Of a stretch of 60,346 nucleotides of DNA, positions 45,106-54,585 are shown piece after piece. A model generated the notes under the pieces. It ran no database searches. It was not told the DNA's origin and saw nothing but the letters and a program-made list of their open reading frames with translations. The stretch is from Pseudomonadota bacterium. Lineage in GTDB: Bacteria > Desulfobacterota > Desulfobulbia > Desulfobulbales > CALZHT01. The DNA is taken from the NCBI GenBank assembly GCA_018823135.1, contig JAHJJF010000064.1, positions 1-60,346 on the forward strand. Direction: 5' to 3'. The stretch's first letter is position 1. Each line of letters opens with the position of its first letter. The position numbers and the translations under genes were made by a program.

Positions 45106-47019
45106 TTATTTCACTTCCTCAAAATCGGCATCAACCACGTCATCGTCGGCTTTCGCCCCTGATCCGGCTCCGCCGTCTGCTGAGGCGCCGGCGCCTCCGG
45201 CTGTCTGCTCTTTGGTTGATTGGGTATACATGATTTCAGCAAGCTTATGGGAGGCCTGAGTCAAATCCTCGGTTCCCTTCTTGATTGCTTCAATATCATC
45301 GCCTTCAAGGGCTTTTTTTAATTTATCAATTTCTTTCTGCACATTACCCTTGGTCTCGGCATCAACCTTGTCGCCCAGATCCTTGAGGCTTTTTTCCGTT
45401 GCGTACATCATCGAATCCGCATGGTTTCTCGCTTCAACCGTCTCTTTGCGCTTCTTATCCTCATCAGCATGGGCTTCGGCATCCTGCTTCATCTTTTCGA
45501 TCTCTGCCTCGGAAAGACCGCTTGATGCGGTTATCTTGATAGACTGCTGCTTGCCGGTTCCAAGATCCTTGGCAGATACATGAAGAATGCCGTTGGCATC
45601 AAGATCAAAGGTTACTTCAACCTGCGGGACACCCCGGGGTGCCGGCGGAATAGAGGTCAACTCGAATCGGCCGATGCTCTTATTACCGGCAGCCATCTCC
45701 CTTTCACCCTGAAGGACATGAATGGATACCGCCGGCTGGTTATCAGCAGCAGTTGAAAAAACCTGGCTCTTCTTGGTGGGGATCGTTGTATTCTTTTCGA
45801 TGAGTTTCGTTGAGACGCCGCCCAGGGTTTCGATCCCAAGAGACAACGGCGTAACATCAAGGAGCAGAACATCCTTGACGTCTCCCTGCAGAACACCGCC
45901 CTGAATCGCTGCACCAATGGCCACAACCTCGTCAGGGTTAACCCCCTTATGAGGGTCTTTGCCGAAAATCTCCTTGACCTTCTGCTGCACTTTCGGCATA
46001 CGGGTCATGCCGCCGACCAGAATGACTTCATCAATCTCCGATGGGGAAATTCCCGCATCTTTCATGGCCATTTTGCATGGTCCAATGGTGCGTTCGATAA
46101 GATCTCCCACCAGACTTTCAAGCTTGGCGCGACTTAATTTTATATTCAGATGTTTCGGCCCTGATGCATCGGCGGTTATAAAGGGAAGATTGATGTCGGT
46201 TTCCATGGTGGTGGATAATTCCATCTTGGCCTTTTCAGCTTCCTCTTTAAGGCGCTGCAGCGCCATTTTATCCTGCCGCAGATCGATTCCCTGATCACGC
46301 TTGAATTCGTCGGCAAGCCAGGAAACAATCCGCATATCGAAATCTTCCCCACCGAGGAACGTGTCGCCGTTGGTGGACTTTACTTCAAAAACGCCATCGC
46401 CGATTTCAAGGATCGAGATATCAAAGGTTCCGCCACCAAGATCAAATACGGCAATCTTCTCCTCTTTTTTCTTATCCAATCCATAAGCGAGTGCGGCTGC
46501 GGTGGGCTCATTGATTATCCGCTGAACATTCAATCCGGCAATCTTGCCGGCATCCTTTGTCGCCTGTCGCTGGCTGTCGTTAAAATAGGCAGGCACGGTG
46601 ATTACCGCCTCGGTAACGGTCTCTCCGAGATATTCTTCAGCGGTCTGTTTCATTTTGGTCAGAATCATTGCTGAAATTTCAGCTGAGGTATAAGTTTTCC
46701 CCTCAATTTCAACCACCGCATCGCCATCATTGCCTTTGACGATCTTAAACGGGCTGATATCAATGCTCTTAGACACTTCTGGATCGGTGAATTTCCGGCC
46801 GATCAATCTTTTAATCGCATAAAGGGTTTTTGTAGGGTTGGTCACAGCCTGACGCTTTGCAACCTGGCCCACAGGACGTTCGCCGTTATCGGAAAACGCC
46901 ACAACCGACGGCGTGGTCCGGTTCCCCTCGACGTTGGTAATGACCTTGGGATCGCCGCCTTCCATCACCGCAACGCATGAATTTGTCGTACCGAGATCAA
47001 TGCCTATAATCTTTCCCAT
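45106..47019 (-). CDS. dnaK: Chaperone protein DnaK
   Basis: Hsp70, 637 aa. The ATPase domain starts [19 protein letters not shown] and has [15 protein letters not shown]. The substrate-binding domain starts around 390 ([14 protein letters not shown]), and the lid ends with a Gly/Ala-rich tail and [15 protein letters not shown] precedes the ATG. It is the second gene after grpE (127-bp gap). dnaJ and hrcA are not adjacent. Confidence 0.98.
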   Translation of the reverse strand: MGKIIGIDLGTTNSCVAVMEGGDPKVITNVEGNRTTPSVVAFSDNGERPVGQVAKRQAVTNPTKTLYAIKRLIGRKFTDPEVSKSIDISPFKIVKGNDGDAVVEIEGKTYTSAEISAMILTKMKQTAEEYLGETVTEAVITVPAYFNDSQRQATKDAGKIAGLNVQRIINEPTAAALAYGLDKKKEEKIAVFDLGGGTFDISILEIGDGVFEVKSTNGDTFLGGEDFDMRIVSWLADEFKRDQGIDLRQDKMALQRLKEEAEKAKMELSTTMETDINLPFITADASGPKHLNIKLSRAKLESLVGDLIERTIGPCKMAMKDAGISPSEIDEVILVGGMTRMPKVQQKVKEIFGKDPHKGVNPDEVVAIGAAIQGGVLQGDVKDVLLLDVTPLSLGIETLGGVSTKLIEKNTTIPTKKSQVFSTAADNQPAVSIHVLQGEREMAAGNKSIGRFELTSIPPAPRGVPQVEVTFDLDANGILHVSAKDLGTGKQQSIKITASSGLSEAEIEKMKQDAEAHADEDKKRKETVEARNHADSMMYATEKSLKDLGDKVDAETKGNVQKEIDKLKKALEGDDIEAIKKGTEDLTQASHKLAEIMYTQSTKEQTAGGAGASADGGAGSGAKADDDVVDADFEEVK

Positions 47020-47084
47020 CTTGTTATCTCCTTAAATAGTGTAAGCTTCATATTTTAAGTCTGCCTACTCGTTATAATTGAAGC

Positions 47085-47121
47085 TCCCCGCCGCAGTAAG
47101 CCATTGCCTTTGAGGCGGGGA
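47085..47121. repeat. GC-rich hairpin between grpE and dnaK
   Basis: TCCCCGCC (47085-47092) and GGCGGGGA (47114-47121) form a perfect 8-bp stem with a 21-nt loop in the intercistronic spacer. It has no U-tract. It may mark an mRNA processing or stability site. Confidence 0.5.
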
Positions 47122-47147
47122 ATACGCTTGCTGTTCCTGTTTCCGGG

Positions 47148-47747
47148 TTAATCAGTCTTATCACCTTTTGAAACGACAACTTTGGTTGCTCGCAGCAGTC
47201 GGTCCTTAAACATATATCCTTTTTCATATTCCTGAAGAATTACATTCTCCGGAACCTCACTGCTCGCCTCCATGGCAAGGGCCTCATGAAAATTAGGATC
47301 AAACAGCTCTCCCTTTCCCACAATCGGCTTTAAACCAAACCTTTCAAGGGTGGCAATCATTCCTTTGAAGGTCATTTCGACACCCTCAAGCAAGGCCGAG
47401 GCTTCATTGGTTTTCTGACCCTGCTCCATAGCCCTTTGCAGGTTATCGATAGTGGGCAGAAGCTCCTTTAAAATATATTCTTCAGCATATTTCACCGCAG
47501 CCTCACGCTCGCGGATCAATCTTTTCTTGGAGTTTTCAAATTCTGCAGCCATCCGCAGCATCTTATCATGATTTTCGCGGGCCTGTTCCTGAGCAGCCTC
47601 AAGGGGGCTCAAACGTTCGTCATCCCCTGCCTGCTCCGCTTCCGAAAATCCGTCACCTTCCTGTTTTACCTCATCGGAAGAATCGATTGCTTCATCGTCC
47701 ATGACTTCCTTCGGGGCAACCTCTTCGACTTTCTTTTTGCTGGACAA
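47148..47747 (-). CDS. grpE: Nucleotide exchange factor GrpE
   Basis: 199-aa partner that releases ADP from DnaK. An acidic N-terminus is followed by a long coiled coil (about 50-115, RMAAEFENSKKRLIREREA) and the beta-sheet domain (VEMTFKGMIATLERFGLKPI, FDPNFHEAL, GYMFKDRLLRATKVVVSKG). The start is a TTG at 47745-47747 with GGGGGG upstream. No CIRCE element was found ahead of it. Confidence 0.95.
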   Translation of the reverse strand: MSSKKKVEEVAPKEVMDDEAIDSSDEVKQEGDGFSEAEQAGDDERLSPLEAAQEQARENHDKMLRMAAEFENSKKRLIREREAAVKYAEEYILKELLPTIDNLQRAMEQGQKTNEASALLEGVEMTFKGMIATLERFGLKPIVGKGELFDPNFHEALAMEASSEVPENVILQEYEKGYMFKDRLLRATKVVVSKGDKTD

Positions 47748-48013
47748 TGTCCCCCCTTCTTACTCTTTCCCTTCCGAAAACAACCCGAAAAAACTATTTC
47801 AGAATTTCAGAGAAATCGTTTTATTTATTTAATATTAAAGGTTTTATTAAATTAAACCGTAATTTCAGATGAACATTAAGTATGCTCCCCGGCATTGTCA
47901 AGGCGACATTCCGGATTTGATGCCAGATCATCCAGAAAGCATCCATCCCAATGAATCCAGCCACAACTTGCCGGAATTTAACCTAAAACTTGCTTTTACA
48001 CCTGGGGTCCATC

Positions 48014-48844
48014 ATGAGGAAAAACATCCTTTGTTTTCTGCCATTGATCATTGTCACCGTTCTTTGGAACTTCCAGGTTCATGCTGAAATGCGCCCGGTT
48101 AAAAAAATCCGCGCCGGCATCCCGCCATTCAGTGTTATTGGAAAGATCATACAATCCAATCAAAAGGCCGTACACCAAGAATCGAAACGATCAAAAAAGA
48201 GAAACAACGCACCATTTTTTACATGGCTCACCGACACGGACGCGAGCATCCAGCCGCATTTTCTTCTTTCTTCCAACGATGGAAAAATATATACGGTGCG
48301 CAATATCGGCAACCAGCTTGAGTTGTCTTCCGGAGCGGTTGATTACGGCATTCTCAGCATGCATACCCCGGTATTGATGATAACCAGTAATACCGACAAT
48401 CAATCTGTGAGTCAGTTCATGACCGGCTACCAGCAGCTTTCCCCGGAGGCCCAGACGCAGTTCGAAGGCCTGAAAAATGCGCTTGGTGAACCGGGAAAAT
48501 TCAAAGAGGGGAAAACTGCAGATTTTGACGAGCAACTTTTGACAAATATTGAAAAAAATATTGATTTTCAAGTCGCCCAGGCGATTAGCCGTTATGAAAA
48601 GAGAATAGTTACCGGAAGATTAGTCGTGGTGGGAAGCATACTTGATCTGGATAATCAATACGGCAGAGGGGAAGGCAGGCTGATCCTCATAAATGTCAAT
48701 GGAGAAACAAACGCCGAGGGTTTGCATAAAATGCAGATAATGACCCAGATCCCTCCGGAGCTGGTTAATTCGTATGTTGGCCGCGAACGCCAACAAAAAC
48801 GGCACCGGAACCCGGCAAGGGAACCTGCTCGAATCAATCATTAG
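48014..48844 (+). CDS. Hypothetical secreted protein
   Basis: 276 aa, not recognised. A signal peptide (about 1-24, FLPLIIVTVLWNFQVHA) is followed by a basic linker (RSKKRNN) and a mixed alpha/beta region without cysteines. The C-terminus is very basic (RERQQKRHRNPAREPARINH). The chosen ATG at 48014 has GGGG at a fair distance; a longer frame opens at 47990. It is divergent from grpE and convergent with the aminotransferase gene. Confidence 0.6.
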   Translation: MRKNILCFLPLIIVTVLWNFQVHAEMRPVKKIRAGIPPFSVIGKIIQSNQKAVHQESKRSKKRNNAPFFTWLTDTDASIQPHFLLSSNDGKIYTVRNIGNQLELSSGAVDYGILSMHTPVLMITSNTDNQSVSQFMTGYQQLSPEAQTQFEGLKNALGEPGKFKEGKTADFDEQLLTNIEKNIDFQVAQAISRYEKRIVTGRLVVVGSILDLDNQYGRGEGRLILINVNGETNAEGLHKMQIMTQIPPELVNSYVGRERQQKRHRNPAREPARINH

Positions 48845-48937
48845 ACCTCTTGCCTCAATACTTCTTGCGGCAAGAGATGGCTTTGAGGACTCTCCTGAAA
48901 ATAACGATCAAGAAATCTCTGGATCGAATTTTTCGGG

Positions 48938-50242
48938 TCAGGACTTGATATACTGCTCGATCGAATCGGCGATTATCTTGAAAATCTTCCTGAACCGGTC
49001 TTCGTCCCTTTCAAGCAGCGTGACGCGAAACCCCTGCATCTCCGTTGCAAAAGAAGACAGAGGGACGACACATACACCGGTTGCGCCGAGCATATAGTAG
49101 ACAAACCGTTTATCCGGCTGAACATTCTCGCCGCTGACCAGCGCCTCCACCTGCTTTTGCACCGATGCGTTTGCAATGGGCAAGGTCTGCTTGTGATTCA
49201 AGACGCCGTCCTCAAAGGCAACGCTCATATAAAAAGCGCCGTTGGTGCAGTTGGCCAGCACCCCTTTAATATTCTTGAGGCAATCATAGGCAATATTTGA
49301 AAATTTCTCATAGCGCCGAACCCGCTCTTCGAGATACGCATCATATTTCGGATGGCTGAGTAACGCCGGGATGCATTTCTGCGGAAGGGTTGTGGAACAG
49401 ACCTCAAGCATTTTGGCATTAAGAACCGACTGGACGAATTGCTCGAACATCGGGTCTTTGTGACCGTTGTATACTTCAATCCACCCACATCGGGACCCGG
49501 GCCAGGGCATTTCCTTGGAAATCCCCCGCATGGCAATTGCCGGCACCTCACCAATAATATCGGAAATCGGCACCGTATGTTTGCCGTTATAAATAATATT
49601 CAGGTAGACCTCGTCGCAGATAATGAAGAGATCATATTTCTTAACAAGTGCAATCATACCCCTGAGGATCTCTTCAGGATATACCGCACCAGTGGGATTA
49701 TCCGGATTGATTATCAGAATGCCGGCAACCTGCGGATTATATTTTATGCGTTTTTCAAGATCATCCAGATCGGGATACCAGTGATTATGAGGATCCAGCC
49801 GGTAACAGACCGGCCGGTCGCCGGCATGGGCCGCTTCTGCCGACGAATGCGTCGTGTAACTGGGAGAAGGCACAACCACCCGGGCTGTTTCCTTGAGCAT
49901 CTTGAAAACTTTACTGATCGCATCCCCAAGTCCGTTAAAGAAAATGATATCTTCGGCGGTTATCTGGGCGCCACCCCGCTTATTGGTCCTTTCGGCAAGA
50001 AATTTGCGGGTTTCGAGGATGCCTTTTGTAGGGCAATAGGCATAGGAGGAATCTTCCAAGGCAAAGTCCGCAACAATCTTTTTCATCCATTCCGGTATCT
50101 TCTCGCCCTTGGCAATCGGATCACCGATATTTTCCCAATAGGTTTTAATGCCGAACTCCTGCAGGCGTTCCCCGACACTGACTATATTCCTGATTTCATA
50201 AGTAAGTTCACCAGCCCCAGGATGGACAATATTCGTGCGCAT
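48938..50242 (-). CDS. PLP-dependent aminotransferase, class I/II
   Basis: Fold-type I aminotransferase, 434 aa from the ATG at 50240-50242, behind GAGGAG. The PLP lysine is in GISKEMPWPGSRCGW. NPDNPTGAVY, IICDEVYLN and the C-terminal Arg (FRVTLLERD) match the AspC/AlaT-type superfamily. The insertion near the C-terminus (VEALVSGENVQPDKRFVYY) is unusual for ordinary AspC. An aromatic, alanine or aspartate substrate cannot be chosen from sequence. The frame extends 15 codons upstream, but that part has no family match. Confidence 0.85.
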   Translation of the reverse strand: MRTNIVHPGAGELTYEIRNIVSVGERLQEFGIKTYWENIGDPIAKGEKIPEWMKKIVADFALEDSSYAYCPTKGILETRKFLAERTNKRGGAQITAEDIIFFNGLGDAISKVFKMLKETARVVVPSPSYTTHSSAEAAHAGDRPVCYRLDPHNHWYPDLDDLEKRIKYNPQVAGILIINPDNPTGAVYPEEILRGMIALVKKYDLFIICDEVYLNIIYNGKHTVPISDIIGEVPAIAMRGISKEMPWPGSRCGWIEVYNGHKDPMFEQFVQSVLNAKMLEVCSTTLPQKCIPALLSHPKYDAYLEERVRRYEKFSNIAYDCLKNIKGVLANCTNGAFYMSVAFEDGVLNHKQTLPIANASVQKQVEALVSGENVQPDKRFVYYMLGATGVCVVPLSSFATEMQGFRVTLLERDEDRFRKIFKIIADSIEQYIKS

Positions 50243-50374
50243 ATATCTCAAACTCCTCAAAGGTATTGAAACATTCCAGTTAAGCAAATAACACGTGCTT
50301 CACGGGAGAATCCGTTCATCAGCAAAATGACAAATGAAGCGACCGCCTCACTGATAACCAATAGAATCTTATAG

Positions 50375-50549
50375 ATTAGTGTCTGTCCAGAAATGAGGCT
50401 TTTGGATGGAGATCCAGGACTGCGAAAAAAATAAGCGCCGGCATATGCATGATATCGGAGTCTCGTAGACTCGCTTACCTCCGAGCATTATTTTTTTGAG
50501 CAAGACGCAGAGATACTTCCATAAAGACCTTTTATGGACAGGGACTAAT
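50375..50549. mobile_element. 175-bp MITE-like element
   Basis: Terminal arms ATTAGTGTCTGTCCA (50375-50389) and TGGACAGGGACTAAT (50535-50549) are inverted repeats with 13 of 15 matches. An inner pair of A/T-runs, GAAAAAAATAA and TTATTTTTTTGAG, is also inverted. There is no ORF and no recognisable transposase. No target duplication is obvious. Confidence 0.6.
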
Positions 50550-50659
50550 TAACACAGGTCCGGATTATAGTCAATATCTCTTCATTTTGTAACTCTTTCT
50601 GCCGATAAGAATTTCATAACCGGCGAAACAACCTCGGAAAAAACAGCTGCATTTCCCAA

Positions 50660-50809
50660 GGGTGTTGAAAAATGCCGCCAGCGCAGACAGTAACAGGTCG
50701 AATAAGGCGGGCAAACAGATCCTGCCCAAGACTACCCGATCTCTCGGAGTCGCGCATTCCCGAGCCGACTCGAATACCCCGATCTCTGCGCAGTAGCTTT
50801 TCGACACCC
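50660..50809. mobile_element. 150-bp MITE-like element with GGGTGTTGAAAA ends
   Basis: GGGTGTTGAAAA (50660-50671) and TTTTCGACACCC (50798-50809) pair at 11 of 12 positions; further inside, GCGCAGA (50681-50687) and TCTGCGC (50785-50791) extend the fold. It ends eight bases before the ribosome site of the next small gene. Confidence 0.6.
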
Positions 50810-50817
50810 ATTAAGAT

Positions 50818-50823
50818 GGAGGG
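50818..50823 (+). promoter_or_regulatory. Ribosome binding site of the cysteine-rich micro-ORF
   Basis: GGAGGG ends five bases before the ATG at 50829. It supports translation of the small ORF, which otherwise has no family match. Confidence 0.5.
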
Positions 50824-50828
50824 TCCGG

Positions 50829-51032
50829 ATGGCTATATGGCGTTTTTCAATAGAGGAAGACACGGTAAGGCACGGCAACCATGAAAGAAGCAGAATCACT
50901 GCCCAGGGTTGCAATGAACCCTTCAAAGACAGATACTGGTGCCCCAAAATGCATTGGTTCAAAATATCTCCCTGCCCTTTTGTCAACAGGCAGGAATGTG
51001 AGAATTATGAAACCATGTGCGGTTGTCTGTAA
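50829..51032 (+). CDS. Small cysteine-rich hypothetical protein
   Basis: 67 aa, unrecognised. A near-ideal ribosome site precedes the ATG. The first 25 residues are plain, and the rest carries six cysteines (GCNEPFKDRYWC, SPCPF, QECENYETMCGCL), a pattern suggesting a compact metal site. It is convergent with the SprA-related gene and next to a MITE-like repeat that may have brought its promoter or leader. It may be a true small gene or chance; the cysteine spacing favours a real product. Confidence 0.5.
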   Translation: MAIWRFSIEEDTVRHGNHERSRITAQGCNEPFKDRYWCPKMHWFKISPCPFVNRQECENYETMCGCL

Positions 51033-51066
51033 TTTTGACGCTGGATATTGAAGGCCGACTCGGCCA

Positions 51067-52017
51067 TTAGACTCTGATATTGATCTCAAACCCGGAGGAG
51101 TTGTAAGGCTTGAGATAAACAACTGATCGCGATGAATGGAGAGGGGTTGTATTCAACGATTCGCTGGATTCAAGAGTAACACCCACCAGATCCAGCATCT
51201 GCTGCGCCTCGGTCATTTCCTGGCCGCTTTCACTCTGTATCGGAGTTACATCCTCGGAATCATCATTTTCCTTTTCCCGGGTTTGAGCACGGGCCTGAAC
51301 TTGCTTCATTCTGAGAACCCGCAACTCATCACTTGCCTGCAATATTTTTGAGGAGGCCTCTGACGCAACACTTCTATCCTGAGGAGAAGGATCAACCGGA
51401 GCAAGAGCTGCGGCCCGGACAACATTCATTTTGGTTATTGTGGCCTTTGGACTAGCCTCAGCAGAGGTGTCAATCCTCACCTCGCCTGCAACCGCATAAG
51501 TGCCGCCGTCAGGACCTTTTTCGTATTGAAAATTGGCCTTTCCCCGTGCATAGGGGCCGGCGGCGGAGAGATGAGCCCTTTCATGGGCACGGACCGCTTT
51601 ATCAATTTGTTTCAATTCGCTAATCATCAGCTGTTCAGACCGCGAAAGCGGTTGCCCGTCGCTCCCCTTTGGAGCCAGGGGAGAAGCCTCTGACTGATTT
51701 TCCTGAACAGGCACCTTTTCACCGGTGATGTCGTCACCAGTAGACAGGGGTACACCTTGTGCTGCGCCCTGGCCGGTGGTGCCCGCCTGCGCGGCATAGG
51801 CGCGGGCAGCGCATGCCCCACAATTTCCGCAGGAGCAGCTTTTTGTGCCCTTCTCCAATGGAACCGCACTATTCAAGCGGCTCGGCCCCAGGTTAAAGGC
51901 CTCCGGAGATACAGTTCCCGGGCTATTATTGATGGGGGTTCCGGCAGAGGACATACCGGTATCTGGACTGCGGAGTTTTCCGGTGTGAGAAGAACTTATG
52001 AACTGAATTTCCTTCAT
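51067..52017 (-). CDS. SprA-related putative metalloprotease
   Basis: 316 aa. The central region (about 130-215) matches the SprA-related (CJM1_0395-type) family: ELKQIDKAVRAHERAHLSAA with the HExxH-type HERAH at 145-149, then YARGKANFQYEKGPDG and YAVAGEVRIDTS. The N-terminal half is disordered and Ser/Gly/Pro rich, with a cysteine cluster CSCGNCGAC at 61-69. No signal peptide is seen. Proteolysis has not been shown for the family. GGAGG lies before the ATG. Confidence 0.78.
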   Translation of the reverse strand: MKEIQFISSSHTGKLRSPDTGMSSAGTPINNSPGTVSPEAFNLGPSRLNSAVPLEKGTKSCSCGNCGACAARAYAAQAGTTGQGAAQGVPLSTGDDITGEKVPVQENQSEASPLAPKGSDGQPLSRSEQLMISELKQIDKAVRAHERAHLSAAGPYARGKANFQYEKGPDGGTYAVAGEVRIDTSAEASPKATITKMNVVRAAALAPVDPSPQDRSVASEASSKILQASDELRVLRMKQVQARAQTREKENDDSEDVTPIQSESGQEMTEAQQMLDLVGVTLESSESLNTTPLHSSRSVVYLKPYNSSGFEINIRV

Positions 52018-52264
52018 GCCGGTCTCACCTCCGGGGTGAAAGTTGAGCTGAACGAAGGAGAAAGGAACAACTGATATTTAAACAATATTACAATACAATA
52101 ATAAAAGTCAAGGCAGCAATTTTGATGGCTCAACAAAAAGTTCAAGCCTGAGTTATCGCCTTTCATAATATCAACAAGTTAATTACGGCATACGCCTCCT
52201 GCTGTTAACGCTGTAGACAATTTTGACTTTCCGCACAAGGGTAAAATAATCATACTCCCGGAAG

Positions 52265-53581
52265 TCATGAGGCTCCCGCAATCCTCTGATCAATGGGCAC
52301 AAAGCTACGCCTCTTCGGGCCGACATAAATCTGCCTTGGCCGGCCTATCCTCCAGTTCGGATCATCCCACATCTCCTTCCAATGAGCAATCCAGCCCGGC
52401 AGGCGACCCAGGGCGAACATTACGGTAAACATATCAGTGGGTATACCGATGGCCCGATATATGATCCCGCTGTAAAAATCCACATTCGGGTAGAGATGTC
52501 TTTCCACAAAATAATCGTCCTTCAGGACGACTCCCTCTATCTCCTTGGCGATGTCAAGCAGCGGGTCGCTGAGATTGAGTTCGCCGAGCATCTTATCGCA
52601 GACATTTTTGACTATCCGCGATCTGGGGTCAAAGGTTTTATAGACTCTATGCCCGAAACCGGAAAGCCGCAACGGGTCGTTGGGATCCTTGGCCCTTGCA
52701 ATAAATTTCTTATAATCCCCACCGGATCGGTAAACCTCTTCAAGCATTTCAACAACCGCCTGGTTGGCGCCGCCGTGCAGAGGCCCCCACAGGGCGCTGA
52801 TCCCCGCAGAAATAGAAGCATATAAATTCACCCTGGCGCTGCCGACCAGTCTCACCGTGGAGGTGGAACAATTCTGTTCATGATCTCCATGCAGAATAAG
52901 AAGCTTGTTTAAAGCATCAACAACCGTGTTATTTATATCGTAGGGCTGCACCGGTGAATCAAACATCATATGCAGAAAATTGGCGCAATAAGAAAGATCA
53001 TGCCGCGGGTAAACCAGTGGATGGCCCTTTGATTTCTTATAGGAAAACGCCGCAACCGTCCGTACCTTGGAAATCAGCCTGGCAGCCATCTTATCAATAT
53101 TTTCAAATGGATTATCGGTCATTTCCGGATAAAAGCTGCACAGCGAATTGACCATGGTTGAAAGAATAGCCATGGGCGGGGCGCCAGGAGGAAAACTATC
53201 AAAAAAATGAATCATGTCTTCATGAATGAGAGCGAATCTGCCAAGCATCTGGCTGAATTTCGACAATTCCTCGCGGGTGGGCAGGTTTCCATGAACCAGA
53301 AGATAGGCAACTTCCACAAAGGTACAGTTTTCAGCAAGCTCCTCAATACCATAACCCCGGTAACTGAGAATCCCTTTTTCTCCATCGAGAAAAGTGATAT
53401 CACTGCTGCAGGAACCCGTATTCATAAAACCGCTGTCAAAAGTAATGTAGCCCGTCTGGGACCTTAATGATCTGATATCAATTGCCTTTTCTCCTTCAGT
53501 GCCTTCAATGATCGGTAATTGAAACTTTTTCCCCTCAATCATTACCTCGGCATATTCATTATTAAATTTATGGTCCGGCAT
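52265..53581 (-). CDS. gltA: Citrate synthase
   Basis: Condenses oxaloacetate and acetyl-CoA; 438 aa from the ATG at 53579-53581, behind AAGGA. Catalytic His in GPLHGGANQAV, CoA-site stretches GFGHRVYKTFDPR, and Asp in YPNVDFYSGI are in place. The N-terminal extension seen in the hexameric, NADH-inhibited type II enzymes is present (SLRSQTGYITFDSGF). The frame continues 47 codons upstream without family similarity. No other TCA-cycle gene is near. Confidence 0.95.
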   Translation of the reverse strand: MPDHKFNNEYAEVMIEGKKFQLPIIEGTEGEKAIDIRSLRSQTGYITFDSGFMNTGSCSSDITFLDGEKGILSYRGYGIEELAENCTFVEVAYLLVHGNLPTREELSKFSQMLGRFALIHEDMIHFFDSFPPGAPPMAILSTMVNSLCSFYPEMTDNPFENIDKMAARLISKVRTVAAFSYKKSKGHPLVYPRHDLSYCANFLHMMFDSPVQPYDINNTVVDALNKLLILHGDHEQNCSTSTVRLVGSARVNLYASISAGISALWGPLHGGANQAVVEMLEEVYRSGGDYKKFIARAKDPNDPLRLSGFGHRVYKTFDPRSRIVKNVCDKMLGELNLSDPLLDIAKEIEGVVLKDDYFVERHLYPNVDFYSGIIYRAIGIPTDMFTVMFALGRLPGWIAHWKEMWDDPNWRIGRPRQIYVGPKRRSFVPIDQRIAGAS

Positions 53582-53590
53582 AGTTATGAA

Positions 53591-53595
53591 TCCTT
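53591..53595 (-). promoter_or_regulatory. Ribosome binding site deciding the citrate synthase start
   Basis: AAGGA on the minus strand, nine bases before the ATG at 53579-53581. It favours this ATG over the codons further upstream. Confidence 0.5.
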
Positions 53596-53780
53596 GTATA
53601 TTATTTAATCGTGCCTTACTGTAAACAGAATCTCTATGTATAATCAAGACCTGCCCCGGCACAAGGGGAAATAACTCTTCCTGTAAAAATCCAGCCTGTC
53701 GGTCATGGAGAAGAAACATCAAAACGGGCTATTATAGAAAAAAGCCCGGGAATATTCAAGAGATTAAGGTTTACGAACTT

Positions 53781-54464
53781 ATGAGTCAAGACTGGGAAAC
53801 AAGCCCTTCCTACCAGAAACGCCTGTCGATATTTATCAACGAAGTAACAATATACCCGGTTTCCTGTGAAAAATTATCCAACGGCAGGACCGATCGCCAG
53901 TGGATTGACAAGGTGCTTGCCGGTGGCGCGCGGATCGTGCAGCTGCGGGACAAGTTATCCGACGATAGAACCCTGCTTGAAAAAGCGCATTATTTCCGCC
54001 GGAAATCCCGTGAAGCAGGGGCGTTATTCATTGTCAACAACCGGCTGGATATCGCCTTGTTGTCGGACGCCGACGGCATCCATCTTGGAAACTCCGACAT
54101 CCCGACCCAGGAAGCAAGAAGACTGGCCCCTGAATTGATTATCGGGGTTTCCTGCAACACCAGAGAACAGGCTGCCAGCGCTAAAGCCAGGGGCGCCTCG
54201 TACTTTAATATAGGCCCTCTTTTTCACACCGGCACCAAACAGGGGCTTTCTACCTTCCTTGGGTCCGAGGCGATTGCTGACTTTTCATCGGTCTGCGACC
54301 TGCCCTATTCGGTCATGGGCGGCATCAAACTCGACCACGTCGAGGAACTTGCGGCAAAAGGCGCCAGAAGAATCGCCGTGGTAACCGCCCTCACCCAGGC
54401 GGAAGATGTTGAAAATGAAACCAGGAAATGGATAAATCGGATCAAATCCGCACAACAAAAATAA
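53781..54464 (+). CDS. thiE: Thiamine-phosphate synthase
   Basis: Joins the pyrimidine and thiazole halves of thiamine; TIM barrel, 227 aa. GGARIVQLRDK, VNNRLDIALLSDADGIHLGNSDIP, IGVSCNTREQA, YFNIGPLF and VMGGIKLDH cover the substrate and phosphate sites. The first 20 residues extend beyond the usual start. No TPP riboswitch is visible in the 199-bp space from the citrate synthase start, and no other thiamine gene is nearby. Confidence 0.93.
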   Translation: MSQDWETSPSYQKRLSIFINEVTIYPVSCEKLSNGRTDRQWIDKVLAGGARIVQLRDKLSDDRTLLEKAHYFRRKSREAGALFIVNNRLDIALLSDADGIHLGNSDIPTQEARRLAPELIIGVSCNTREQAASAKARGASYFNIGPLFHTGTKQGLSTFLGSEAIADFSSVCDLPYSVMGGIKLDHVEELAAKGARRIAVVTALTQAEDVENETRKWINRIKSAQQK

Positions 54465-54470
54465 CCGGAT

Positions 54471-54585
54471 TGTTTAGTGCCTTAGCGCTGGGATTCTGCA
54501 ACAAAAAAACAACACCAGGAGTCTTCGGCGATCAATACCCAAGCCTAACAGCCTTTAACCTAAACACCTACAGCCTTTCTTATTA
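54471..54585. repeat. Heptad-type intergenic repeat, related copy
   Basis: It ends with units CCTAACAG, CCTTTAA, CCTAAACA, CCTACAG, CCTTTCT, mostly seven bases long. The preceding stretch (ACAACACCAGGAGTCTTCGG) resembles that of the copy at 43657-43786. It lies between thiE and the hypothetical gene at 54586. Confidence 0.5.

Larger units (their letters stand above)
50243..50828. other. 586-bp intergenic region carrying two inverted-repeat elements
   Basis: The only structures are the two MITE-like repeats at 50375-50549 and 50660-50809. ORFs on the minus strand here (for example 50571-50807) run straight through the second element and are not credible. Confidence 0.5.

Noticed and set aside
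47748-47870. Possible CIRCE or sigma-32 promoter before grpE
   Set aside because: No TTAGCACTC/GAGTGCTAA pair and no convincing CTTGAAA/CCCAT pair was found.
50571-50807. 78-aa minus-strand ORF
   Set aside because: It lies across an inverted-repeat element, so its codons are set by the repeat.
53582-53780. TPP riboswitch before thiE
   Set aside because: No CTGAGA plus ACCTGATCTGG-type core is present and the gap is short.
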